Both the position numbers and the translations under genes were made by a program. A DNA stretch of 64,000 bases from Berghia stephanieae (taxonomy: Eukaryota; Mollusca; Gastropoda; Nudibranchia; Aeolidiidae): assembly GCA_034508935.3 (NCBI GenBank), contig CM067447.1, positions 32,687,098 to 32,751,097 on the forward strand, in the 5' to 3' direction. Numbering within the stretch: position 1 is the stretch's first letter; each line of letters starts with the position of its first letter. The notes under the pieces are model-generated. The model saw only the letters and a list, made by a program, of their open reading frames with translations, did not search any database and was not told where the DNA came from. Shown piece by piece: positions 41,779 to 64,000 of this stretch.

Positions 41779-42625
41779 CAGTGCAACCCCCTAATAATGA
41801 CATCGCCTGGGAACAGAAAAGTATGTGGTTATCCAGGGGTGTCGTTATTCTGTCAGTTTCAAGATGGCAGAAAAGGGGCTGTGGTGAGACCCATGAATAT
41901 AACGATGCAATGTGTGGACCAGTGACTGTGATAAGAGACACGTCCCAACTGTGTTTGAATGTATATTTTACCATTCACTGATGATAGTAGCATCAACTGA
42001 AGCAGACTCGCCACATTCTACTCTGTAGACAGTGTTGTGTTTGTCTAAATCTCTAGAGCCAACCACTGAAAATGTTTGCTTGACAATTCACCACTCCAAG
42101 ATTGTCCACAATGATTGTCGCCTGTTCACAGATGATGGGACCAGAAGTCAGTGCATTTATAGCTCTCTACTGCATAATTAAGCCACATCAGCACAGCTTC
42201 GTTGAAGGCTGTATTTGTCGCAAATCGAGATTTCTTCCTTGTGGTTTATGGCTGTTCATCTCGATCTTGTCCCTGTTCTTGACTATTGTTGACAGACTGT
42301 TGTGGGGAATCTTGTACTTTGCAGCGATTTCCTTCTTTGATATTATCTTTTTTTTCAATATCTTTCTTCATTGGGGTAGAAATCTTGATTCTTGATTTGG
42401 TTGGAAACGAGGTTGTCTGTTTGGCTAGATACTCATTTTGTATCAAGCATCTGTGACAACTTCTAATTATTGTTAAATTGATGCCTCTTTAACAGGTGTT
42501 TTACAAAAATATATGTCGCTATTTTTGGGTTTTTATGACTGATAATACATAGCCGGACCAGAGGTCAATGTCGCTATCCAGGGTTTTTTGTTATTCAAGG
42601 GTGTCCTTATCCAGAGATTGCACAG
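41779..42625 (-). mobile_element. Tigger/pogo DNA transposon, internally deleted
   Basis: Ends TA|CAGTGCAACCCCCTAATAATG and, inverse, TA|CTGTGCAATCTCTGGATAAGG, flanked by TA. On the minus strand near 42235-42345 it encodes KEIAAKYKIPHNSLSTIVKN, the first helix-turn-helix of pogo/CENP-B transposases. In another frame it then reads NTAFNEAVLMWLN, the start of the second DNA-binding domain. The DDE domain is missing and there is at least one frame break. Confidence 0.83.
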
Positions 42626-42627
42626 TA

Positions 42628-43804
42628 TATACACAAGTATTCAAACTATGAATGTAGTGGACTTTGCAAATGCACAAAGTAAAGTTAGTATATACAAATT
42701 ACTTAGTTACTTAATGAGAACAATTCCACTATTACTACTACATTGTTGTTTGCATGAATGTATGCATGTAAATGATGAGAGATGCATATGTATGGTTTTC
42801 ATTTCTCCTCTTGCATACAAACTGCCCTGTATTCAAGTTCAGATATCAATAACTATTTATTATTGATTTTTACTTTCCTTGTTGAAATCAATTTATTACA
42901 CAGCAACGATGTTAATATTATTAGAAATTGTTTTATTGATCATATGAGTGAGAAAATCTCCTGTGGTAGTCACATAATATTTGCTTGAATTCGATTGAAT
43001 AGTAGTTTTCCAAAACTCATTTTTTCTTTTTGAGATATTGAAAATTATTTCCTAGCAAATCTTTCTTTGGCGTTTTATTTTACTGTATGAAACCTCAAAA
43101 GGGAAGAAAAGTGATGTCACACCCATCACACCAACTTTTCCAGTTTTAAAATCCTTGGAGGACTTATAATGAATAGGTTACATAATGACTCATAAGGTAG
43201 CATAACTATTTTAGCAGCAGGATGTATAGGCAGATTCTAAGGATTGTTGGACGTAAAAGAACGAGTATAGATGATCTTTATTGACGACCAGCATATATTT
43301 AGACTAGAAAATAAGATAACATCACTATGAAACCAGAAGATCATTGAAAAAAAGGTATGTATTTAGTCCTCCAGAAGAGTGGTTTTACACTTCCAATGAG
43401 ATTTGAACCAATTTTTTGACATCACACTTTAGTTCCCATTGAACATCACTTTAAAAAGTTATTGTTTTACTTGATACTTATAATAAAATTTACATTCCAA
43501 TTTCATGAAGGAATATTTTCATTTAGAGGAAAAATCGACATAATATTTTGGAAAACCACTCTGCAATTGTATACATTGGGCTGCTTGCTAATGGTATGTG
43601 GGAAACTGTTAATGTCAATAAACATTTTTTATCTTTATGCAAAATACCGGTTTAAAAAATCAGTTGTTTTTTGGTGTTTTTATCATTAATATACTACTAC
43701 TTCTACAACTATTACTACTACTAATTATTATTATTCTTATTAGTATTGTTATCATTATTACTATTATTAATATGCCCGCTTTCTGTCGTCTCTAACCATA
43801 GCAT
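42628..43804. other. unannotated intergenic DNA
   Basis: AT-rich with an ATT-rich patch at 43690-43780. Short open frames on either strand have no family features. Confidence 0.45.
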
Positions 43805-44077
43805 AGTAGTCCTTCATAGCCGTTAGGCCCATATGAGTCGGATTTTATTAAAGTTTCTAAAGCATGAAATGGACAATTCATAGCTTGCTGACCTTGGGAT
43901 AGGACGCTAGTCTGTTGCAAAATACTTTCCACCAGTTCTAACAGACCCAGTTACGTAATTACTGCTTGGTGGACAGGGGGGGGGGGAGATCAGAAAAAAT
44001 ATTGACTTCATCCGGAATTCACTTTGGTCCCTTTGCATGTGAAGCAAGTGTGCTACCACTTGAGCTATCGGGATCCC
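43805..44077 (-). mobile_element. SINE family B, full length
   Basis: In inverse orientation: TAGTCCTTCATAGCCGTTAG, GGATAGGACGCTAGTCTG, AGTTCTAACAGACCCAG, a G run where GACCCCC is expected, and the head GCTACCACTTGAGCTATCGG. A C run of about 17 follows the head. Confidence 0.87.
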
Positions 44078-44347
44078 CCCTCCCCCCCCCCCCCCCCGTT
44101 ACATTGTAGGGCCTCCTAAACTGACCTGCTGTGGTGGCTGGTAATCCCTCATATTGGAGAGCTCTGTATTGGTCCACCTTTGTTGTCTCTGCTATCCCAA
44201 ATATCATTTGTCCTTTCCTTGTGACTTTGTGTCCTTGTCTTAGAATGAGGTTAGATCAAAAGTTCAGTGTCTGCGCTGCATGAGACATATACGCCTCAGA
44301 GAATAGTAAAACCAAAGGTAATATAGTTTGCAAGATAGATCCTAGTG

Positions 44348-44648
44348 TGGCTATGTGGTCTAGTGGTATGACAATCACTTTCGGATCAGAAGGCTCTGGG
44401 TTCGAGCCTCGCGCTCGGCGCATAGTTGAGTCCTTGGAAAAGGCTCTTTACTCACATTCTCTCACCGTACTCAGGTATAAAATGAGTATGTGGCCATTAA
44501 CAGCGTTGTCTTTGTCCGAAAAATTGTAATATCGCCTTACAGGCAGCATGTCCCGTCCTACATGATAAATGTTGCTGTTGACCAGGGACCCCTTGTAAAG
44601 CGCTTTGAGCACATTTAGTGGATATTGCGCTATATAAAAACTCATTTT
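44348..44648 (+). mobile_element. SINE family A, full length
   Basis: Best-preserved copy: GGCTATGTGGTCTAGTGG, GGGTTCGAGCCTCGC, GAGTCCTTGGAAAAGGCTC, ACCCCTTGTAAAGCGCTTTG and TAGTGGATATTGCGCTATAT. Confidence 0.9.
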
Positions 44649-44649
44649 T

Positions 44650-46935
44650 TAGTATCAATCTGCCCCTGTGCTTTGGACCAGGCCACTCAGCGTTTAACAC
44701 ATACTCCAATAGGGGAACACTATCAGAAGAGAAGCACTCGGATAATTACTAACATTAATAAGTGGAACTTGGTCATGAGTCCCTATTCCAAGAATTCACC
44801 TGGAACAACTACAAATGGCATCTAACCTCTACGTCATGGCACAACATGAAGGGGCCAGAGCTCAGCTGGTCGCTGATTTGGATAAGTTCCAAAAATAAAT
44901 TCTTGTTATTCCCGATTTTCAATGCAAATAATCAAATTATCCGTAGGATGATTTATTTTGTGAACTTCAAAACATGGATTCATCCAAAAGTCTTTTTGTT
45001 TTGTTTTGAATTTTATGATAGTAATAGCTTTTATTAGTTTAAGTGTGTAAATGTAATACATTCTGATAAAAATACATTTATGACATATTCAAATGGCACT
45101 TCTGACGAGTTATACACAGGTGACTAAACGTTTGTTATGCTATTAAGGTTTTATGGTGTTTGCAACACATTAAGGTCATATCAGCGCCAGTAAATAGGAA
45201 GAAATTGGGATAGTAAAAAGTTCTAGAGTTACAATTAAAGCACCCACGAAAAGATGAGACAAAGGGGAATTGGTTCAAATAGGAAACGGATGTAGATTCC
45301 AAGAGCACACCATCAAAGTACTTAGAGATCACCTAAAAGTCTCATCCAGACACAAGCACGTCACCACTAAGAGGAATACACTCAAATGTTCTAAATCGTA
45401 TATAATATGTAAACAAAATATAACACAGTGCATAACAGAGATGATTTACAAGGAAAAAAATGTCATCTCCCAAAACTCTTAACTATACATTTGACTGTTT
45501 CACTCTCAGTTAGGGTTTCCGGCCAGGATCAGACTAAAGCAAGTAATCTCATTGCATGACAAAGATAGAGAGCATGCTGGAAAACAGATGTAGGGGGAAA
45601 GAAGACACAGTAAGTGCCTCCCTGCCCACTATGGGAGGTCAGGAACCCCACCCAGGAGTAGATGTTTCTAAGTTGAGCACTTCCGTTTCATTGGATCATG
45701 AGGGTTTGTTTTTAGGGGTTTTGCAGCACCTTCAACACTTTGAGGTAGTTTTAGCACCAGGAAAAATATTTAGATCTAGCTAAAGCACCAAAGAAAAACG
45801 AAAGAAAAAGGGAGACTCGTTTAAGTAAAAGAATAGAAGTAGATACAAGAGCAAAATATCCTTGCAGTTAGTTTGAGATCATCTAAAAGTTCCATACTGA
45901 CACTACTTAAGGATTTCCGACAAAAGGGACACTCGCTTGAGATGGATTTTAAAAAATGAAGTGATGATTTACCTCTCATAAAAAAAAAAATGAAACTATT
46001 GCTTATTGATTATTTATATTTCGCTCTCAGCAAGACTCCATGCAAGGCTGAATCGAAACCAAATGGTCCCTTTTCATAAAAGACACAAGGCCACACAGAA
46101 ATAACAAATGATTAATGGGGATAGAAGAAATAGCAAGTCTGTGGACCAATGACGGATCCAAAGGTATCCAGTCCATTCATCTTAACAACGCCACTACCAC
46201 ATTCTTCTGTAGTGTTTCATCCATCCTGTTTTGTTGACAAAGGGGAATCCTGAAACGTCCATTTTATCTGTTTTCATATATTAAATTGAAGCTTACATTC
46301 AATTTCACATTGTTATTTATCCCACCCAAAGGGGAATTCCACCCACCATGAGACATGTGTTGGCCCACATAGCATATACAACGGCAGGGGCGTGGCTCTA
46401 TTGGTTCAAATGGTGCCTGGCATCACATCCATGTTTTAAAAATGGATAACAGCATTTTTTTAAATATATAAAACTGAGAAATGGTATATATCGCCTTTTA
46501 TCAACAGTGCGACACAGACTCCCTTTCTGTCACAACGCCTTCTACCCACGCTTTTCTCCCGATTCACAGTCCGTTGATGACTGTCGTCAGCGACTGTGTA
46601 CTATGGCTGAGCGAGTGACTGGATTTCCCCACTCAAACGATTCCAAGGAGCGGATCTTTGCTGGCTCCTTAAGGCTATTACTATAATGTACTATAATGTT
46701 GCCACATTGAATACCTGGCTCGAATTTTTACCATCTTCACATACGAGAAAAAACCCGCCTCAGGTGCCGAGGAATTTTTGCTCCAACTCTGTTGGACTGG
46801 GGAAAAATAGCTAATGTTGGTCATTTACGTCCTAGTCATAGTATGGTAACTTCGACCATCTTTATTATTATCGAAATCACGATTATTAACAAGTTCATTT
46901 GTTTCTCTCTCTGTGTCGTGATTATTGTATATATT
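44650..46935. other. unannotated intergenic DNA with weak direct repeat
   Basis: Two loosely similar segments, about 45135-45360 and 45715-45910 (TTTGCAACAC against TTCAACACTTTGAGGT, then CACCTAAAAG against CATCTAAAAG), may be old duplicates. No coding signal is supported. Confidence 0.3.
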
Positions 46936-46937
46936 AA

Positions 46938-46938
<1 letters not shown>

Positions 46939-47000
<62 letters not shown>

Positions 47001-47057
47001 TATTATTATTATTATCATCATTATCATCATCATCATCATTATTATTATTATTATTAT
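46939..47057. repeat. (TTA)n and (TCA)n microsatellite
   Basis: About 120 bases, mostly ATT with ATC interruptions. Confidence 0.96.
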
Positions 47058-47169
47058 TGCTGCAAAAATTGATATGAAGGAATGTGAACGAGTTAAGTCA
47101 AACATTTCTTGATAGTGATGCTAATATGCTAAATGCATGATCTTCGCGTGAATATGCGTGTTTGACTTT

Positions 47170-49040
<1,871 letters not shown>

Positions 49041-49044
49041 GTAT

Positions 49045-49285
49045 TCCACTGAAATGGGTTAATGAAGTAAAGGACATTGTTGTCACTATAGATGACAATT
49101 TAACTTTTGATATGCATGTGTCATTAAATGCTCATCGTAATATCCAGACAAGAGACATTTATGCCGCTCTACAAAAAGGTTGTGAGATCGCATTTGGACC
49201 ATGCAAGCTCAATCAGGTTTCCTTACATAGAAAAATTACAATGAGCAAATTGAAGGCATGCAAAGGGCCACAAAACAGTGCCTGA
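49045..49285 (+). mobile_element. CR1-type LINE fragment (middle RT)
   Basis: WVNEVKDIVVTIDDNLTFDM and HVSLNAHRN match the thumb region of CR1-like RTs (EKDLGVIVDEELKF). It is probably part of the same element as 51497-51885. Confidence 0.6.
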
Positions 49286-49479
49286 AAGAAGACACGTCCC
49301 AACAACGTTAGAATGTGTACTTCTCATGTTTACAAAGTATCCACTTCGGCTTTCACTCTCTAATATGTCTTGTCATTGTTTTGATTGTAAACAGTGCTCG
49401 AACGCCATTTAACAAAACTAAGAATTTAAATTCCCCAAAATTTACAAGCACTTAAAATTAGTAGATCTTGCGATATTAA

Positions 49480-49510
<31 letters not shown>

Positions 49511-49525
49511 AACAAAAAAAAAAAA
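49480..49525. repeat. C run and A-rich tract
   Basis: About 21 C followed by A runs broken by single C. Unstable homopolymers. Confidence 0.9.
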
Positions 49526-49644
49526 CCCAAAAAACTGGTTTTAACCACAATAATATCAAATTTTGACTGATGTTTAGAAAAACAACTGGTTTTTCAAATG
49601 AAAATAATAAAGTGAAAGAGTTGTTATTGTTTTCCCGGCTATTC

Positions 49645-51100
49645 CAAAATATTACTTACTTAATCCTCTTCGGGCCTTGAGGCACATAGGGCATCCACCA
49701 GACATCTCCATTTTTTGCGATCGGCTGCTTTTGCGGTGGCTGTATTCCAGGACAGGCCTGCTTCCTTTAATTCTTTCTCCATCGTCCTTCGCCAGGTTTC
49801 TTTGGGTCTTCCCCGCTTTCTCTTCCCATCTGCTGTCCAGTACAAGGCTGTCTTGGGAAGTGACCCTTTTTCCATTCTGGCCACATGACCCAGCCAATGC
49901 CATCTTCTTCTTTTTATTTGGCTATCAATGCTAGTGCAGTCAGCTTTCTTTAATAGATCCACTGTTCTTATTTTTGTAGGCCAAAATAAATTAAAAATTC
50001 TTTTTAAACACTTGTTATGAAAGGCTTCAAGTTTCTGTATTAAGGAGGATGTCATTTTCCAGCTTTCACTTCCATAAAGCAGTACACTTAAAACATTGCT
50101 CTTGTATATTTTCAGCTTTGTCTTTCTCATTATTTGCTTTGATTTCCAAAAGTTTTTCAGCATGCCGAAAGCCTGGTTTGCTTTTGAATTCTGTGCTTGA
50201 TATCGTGTTCTGCATTTCCGTCGTCTGTTATTTTGGATCCGAGGTAGGAGAACTCTGTTACCTCTTCAATTATATGTTCATCTATCCTAATTTCACTGTC
50301 ATGTTTTGGATTCACCCTAATGTACACAGTCTTATCGAAATTTATTTTCAGTCCAATTTTCGAGGCGTTCTTGTGTAGTACGTTTAGTTTCTCTGAGGCG
50401 TCTCTGTGTGTACTGGAAACTAACGCGATATCATCTGCGTAGTCTATATCTTCCAGAAAAGATGTCAGTGTCCAGCGAATGCCTCTCTTCTTACCATCAA
50501 TTGTATTTTTCATGATCCAGTCTAGAGCCAGGATAAACAGAAGCGGGGAGAATATGCAGCCTTGTTTTACACCAGTTGTTACATTAAAGCTGTCTGTTAA
50601 ATTGTTACCACAGATCACTTGGCATTGGTAGTTGCTGTACATTGCTTTGATTAGGTTGACTATCTTCTTCGGTATACCATAATGGCGGAGTATTTTCCAC
50701 AGGGACTCTCTGTGTAAGCTGTCAAAGGCTTTTTCAAAATCGACAAAAATGGTGTAGAGGGGGCTGTTCCATTCAATGCTTTGCTCCAGGATTTGTCTCA
50801 GGGTAAATATGTGGTCACTACATGACTTCCCTTTTCTGAACCCAGCCTGCTCTTTTCTAAGAATGTTTTCAATGTGAGGTGAGATTCTTTTCAGAAGGAT
50901 TCTATTAAAAATTTTGCTCGTTACGGACAGGAGTGTGATTCCACGCCAGTTAGCACAATTTCCTAGGTCTCCTTTCTTGGCTATTTTATGGATGATGCCT
51001 TTCTGCCAATCCTCTGGTATTTCTTCCTTTTTCCAAAATATTGTTAGACCATAAATATCCATAATTGCCTCCTTTGGACACGGCAATACCTGATATCAGT
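49645..51100 (-). mobile_element. RTE-type LINE, 5'-truncated, RT nearly intact
   Basis: Minus-strand frames: WKKEEIPEDWQKGIIHKIAK, NWRGITLLSVTSKIF, QAGFRKGKSC, FVDFEKAFDSLHRESLW, GVKQGCIFSPLLFILALDW, DYADDIALVSS (catalytic aspartates kept), FSYLGSKITDDGN, then in the next frame YKSNVLSVLLYGSESW, WHWLGHVARM, KRGRPKETWRRTM and AADRKKWRCLVDAL, with a stop at 49660. One frameshift lies at about 50160, where RIQKQTRL should run into KANQAFGMLK. The end carries TAAGTAAGTAA. The endonuclease part is absent. Confidence 0.9.
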
Positions 51101-51289
51101 TAACCTCCACTGACCTCAGACAGGTAGCTAACATGGAAGGTTAATGAACCCTTGAGATCTCATTCCATTGGTAAACTTCTATTGAGATGGTTCCATATGA
51201 TTCTGATTGGTCGGTAACAATGTAACAAAAAGATCTCAATGGGAGGAAAAAAAATGTGTTTTTTATTGGTTAAGAGTACAAGATGACGA

Positions 51290-51495
51290 TTGTCGGGTAT
51301 CAAGCATCAGTATCAACTGCAGATTATTGTTATAACGATGTCACTAACCAGGGTTTTACTCAAATGTATGTCCATATTTTGGGTTTTTACTACTAATAAT
51401 ATATAGCAAAAAAAAATTGGGACCAGAGGTCAATGTCGCTATCCGGGGGGTTGTCCTTATTCAGGGGTGTCATTATCCAGAGGTTGCACTGTACA
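51290..51495. mobile_element. Tigger/pogo end fragment
   Basis: Shares ACCAGAGGTCAATGTCGCTA, GGGTGTCATTATCCAGAGG and TTGCACTGTA with the right end of the element at 42490-42627. Only one end is present. Confidence 0.75.
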
Positions 51496-51496
51496 G

Positions 51497-51885
51497 AACT
51501 GTACAAGATAACAAGTGGTAAATATGACCATGACATAACCGTATTTATTAAATGGAGGAAAGATTTCTCAATAAGACAATATACCAGAGGAAACTGGAAA
51601 CAAAGACCAAATTGGATGTGAGAAAACACAGTTTCATTGTGGAAACAACTAAAATATGGAAGTCTAACAGATTTTGTAGTGCGCACAAAAACCCTTAAAA
51701 CTTTCAAGAACAGACTTGACAAATTTCAGTCTGACCAAAATGTCTAGTACACTTACTGCACTATGGATAGCAAAAGCGGAAGAAACTTGAATAACAAAGA
51801 CAAAGAAATAGAGTACTGTGAAGAGGCCTTTCAGGGACTTGTGCTGGAAGCAATCCAAAAGTATCTATAAGTATAAGTAAGAAAT
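51497..51885 (+). mobile_element. CR1-type LINE 3' end
   Basis: TRGNWKQRP, KLDVRKHSFIVETTKIW and TLKTFKNRLDKF across frames match the C-terminus of CR1-like RTs. The 3' end has TATAAGTATAAGTAAG. It directly abuts the Tigger end. Confidence 0.75.
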
Positions 51886-51979
51886 ATACAATATTTTCCC
51901 ACCAAAGCCATATGGAAACAGTTTATGCAATATGTGATCTTTTAATCTGTTGCCAAATTGGTGAAAACAGTCAAATTCA

Positions 51980-62010
<10,031 letters not shown>

Positions 62011-62137
62011 CTGCAAAAAAAATAAAAAAATGGCAATTTAAATAAATGATGAAATTAGAATAATAAAAAGACATATTCATTAAGCACATTCCAACGGTTC
62101 CAATACTCCCAATACAATTCATAATGCTTCATTTGTT

Positions 62138-62318
62138 TGGCTTTGTGGTCTAGTGGTATGACATTTGCCTTTGGATTGGAAGTTCTGGGTTCGGGTCCAG
62201 CTCTGAGTGGTACATTGTTGAGTCCTTGGAAAAGGTTGTTTACTCACATTCTCTCACTGTACTCAGTATAAAATGAGTACCTAACCTTATACAGCATTGC
62301 CTCTGTCCGAAAAAAAAA
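62138..62318 (+). mobile_element. SINE family A, 5' two thirds
   Basis: TGGCTTTGTGGTCTAGTGGT, GGGTTCGGGTCCAGC, GAGTCCTTGGAAAAGGTTG and AAAATGAGTACCTAACC. Lacks the usual tail. Confidence 0.82.
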
Positions 62319-62676
62319 TTGCAGGCCTGTAAATGGCTGGTGGAAAAAATTGTCTGAACTTTTTGATCACGAAAATAGACCAAGGGACAAAAATACAGAT
62401 TAACAAACATAACACAGATATGACACATCAATTGATTAGTCGAATCAAGTCATTTATTTTCAAATTCATTTATATAAAAAAATAAATATATATATAAATA
62501 AAATCACAATTATTTGAGAGAGTACACACATTGCTGGTCCCCAGTCTGAGCTAATTGTACAAAAAATGAGAGGAAGAGAACAATTCCTAATTTTTTGAAG
62601 GATGTGTAGTGCTTGAAACGAGAAGCTGCTTTAACTTCGCTCCTGTTTGTGTTAAATTTTGAACTGATGAAGAAGA

Positions 62677-62850
62677 AGAGAAATAAAAAGAAGAAGAAGC
62701 AGTAGAAAAAGAAGAAGAAGTAGAAGAAGAAGAAGGAGAAGAAGAAGAAGAAGAAGAAGAAGAAGAAGAAGAAGAAGAAGAAGAAGAAGAAGAAGAAGAA
62801 GAAGAAGAAGAAGAAGAAGAAGAAGAAGAAGAAGAAGAGAAGAAGAAGAA
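62677..62850. repeat. (AGA)n microsatellite
   Basis: About 170 bases of GAA/AGA. The long minus-strand open frames (poly Phe, Ser or Leu) are artefacts. Confidence 0.97.
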
Positions 62851-62859
62851 GAGGATCGT

Positions 62860-63540
62860 GTGTGAGAAAAGATAAAGAGAAAAAGCAATCACAGTCATAA
62901 AGGAAAAAAAAAACAAAACTTCTGCTATGAGCATTCACATTCACCTTTTCATTCGAAGAAAAATATTTGGGTATTTCGCATTCATTAATCCAACTAACTT
63001 TCAACCGGGAACAAAGAAAGTGTTGGAACGGAGATTGTGAACTGGAAAATTTGTATGTGTCAGTAGCAAGATAGAGAGGAACGGTCCGATCCACCATGCT
63101 GTATGTGTTCATTGATTACCGAGATCGCATATGTTCAATTACTCATGATACGACAAGACTTGTGGTGAGACAATGTCAGCGAGGAATCGGCAATTGACAT
63201 AGCTGGTACGTGTGGGCAGCATCGGCAGCGAATACTTGAGGTGGTGCCATGTCCTGCAGAATGTGCGATAATTGATAAATGAAATTATAGAAGGAACGGA
63301 ATTGATGTCATTCATCTCCCTTTTATGAGTAGTTCTATAAATCAAATAAACCTTCAAGGTTACACTAAGTTTTGTGTTTTGGTACATTGTCCAGTTGCAC
63401 AGTTTAGTATCAATAGTTAACTGGTTTGCTTTGTTTTTGACTTGACAGAGTAAGACAGTTTGTTTTTTCAAGTCAGGCACTCAAACAGAATACAATACTG
63501 AATTTCTTTGACGCAATGAAATAAAAACTCCTTTGTTTTT
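62860..63540. other. unannotated DNA (probably ASZ1 intron)
   Basis: A 113-codon minus-strand frame (63139-63480) shows no ankyrin or other signature, so it is not accepted as the missing 5' exon. Confidence 0.4.
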
Positions 63541-63619
63541 CCTTTATGTTTGTTTTGTCTTTTGATGTGACAGATTTTTTTCTTCCTCTCTATTCTTTTT
63601 TCTTTTTTACGACGATACA

Positions 63620-63785
63620 CACATTAAATAAAGACCTCAAGCACCTCGATGACACACAAGAACTGAGATGCAAAAAGGATTTAGAACACCTGAGATCGAT
63701 CGCAGCAGATCGTCATCAGTGGAAAGAATTCACTCAACAAATCAGAAAAGCTGCAAAAGCGTCCAGTCCGAAGATTAGGAGGTGA
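63620..63785 (+). mobile_element. LINE ORF2 C-terminal fragment
   Basis: KKDLEHLRSIAADRHQWKEF then TQQIRKAAKASS and a stop. The AADR..W....  motif is the last part of RTE-type LINE proteins (compare AADRKKWRCLVDAL at about 49700). Confidence 0.6.
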
Positions 63786-63937
63786 TCGTTAATAATTAAC
63801 TATGTCAAGCTTTAATATGTCGACACTTGACAGAATTTATCGAGCAAGTTGTACTGTCAGAAATCTGACAATTGTCGGAAGATTCACAGCCTGAAATTGT
63901 AATTTGCGAAACAGACATCATGTTTTGTCATTTAAGT

Positions 63938-64000
63938 TAACTGTGCTGTTGGCGAAGGACCCCTTGTAAATTGTTTTGAGCACTTTTAGTGGGTATTGCG
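63938..64000 (+). mobile_element. SINE family A tail, cut by the window end
   Basis: GACCCCTTGTAAATTGTTTT, GAGCACTTTTAGTGGGTATT. Continues past the edge. Confidence 0.75.

Noticed and set aside
42102-42395. 97-codon plus-strand frame
   Set aside because: Antisense to the Tigger transposase remnant, which explains the conservation.
62510-63112. 200-codon frame rich in Phe
   Set aside because: Created by the AGA microsatellite read in reverse.
63139-63480. 113-codon minus frame as an upstream ASZ1 exon
   Set aside because: No ankyrin pattern and no acceptor/donor pair matching the required phase.

Overview
The window is nuclear DNA of a metazoan: coding sequence comes as short exons with GT/AG junctions and compatible phases, separated by AT-rich introns full of LINEs, SINEs, DNA transposons and microsatellites. 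The mix (pogo/Tigger, hAT, CR1-, L2- and RTE-like LINEs, a Penelope-like piece, Ty3/Gypsy, tRNA-derived SINEs) and the protein divergence suggest an invertebrate, perhaps a mollusc or other lophotrochozoan. The phylum is a guess.

Two host genes are supported and they are convergent. (1) ABTB1 (BPOZ; two ankyrin repeats and two BTB/POZ domains) lies on the + strand in 12 exons from 5888 to 37913 and is complete (464 codons as read). Its last conserved residues sit in another frame after an A6 run, so either the assembly has one extra A or the allele is frameshifted. (2) ASZ1/GASZ (ankyrin repeats, SAM, coiled coil, C-terminal membrane anchor; a germ-line piRNA-pathway protein) lies on the - strand. 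Eight joined exons run from 62010 down to the stop at 51980; the 5' exons lie beyond the right edge.

Layout: 1-5.9 kb is upstream DNA with a SINE, a long TA tract, a 38-bp minisatellite and a hAT MITE with an exact 8-bp target duplication. 5.9-38 kb is ABTB1. Its introns hold a foldback element with a tRNA-like core, an L2-type LINE, two SINE families, a CR1-type LINE, a 3.36-kb endonuclease/RT LINE nested in a pogo-like DNA transposon (intron 5), and a 7.9-kb broken Ty3/Gypsy element with almost identical LTRs (intron 8). 38-52 kb is the gene-free gap between the two 3' ends, holding a foldback repeat, a Tigger-like remnant with a recognisable transposase DNA-binding domain, and CR1, RTE and Tigger pieces packed between 49.0 and 51.9 kb. 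52-62 kb is ASZ1 with LINE, Penelope-like and SINE pieces in its introns. 62-64 kb holds a GAA microsatellite, a LINE 3' fragment and a SINE cut by the window edge.

The two genes have no known functional link. No CRISPR array, rRNA, bacterial-type operon or clearly functional tRNA gene was seen. All identifications come from reading the sequence and from remembered family features; no database search was run.
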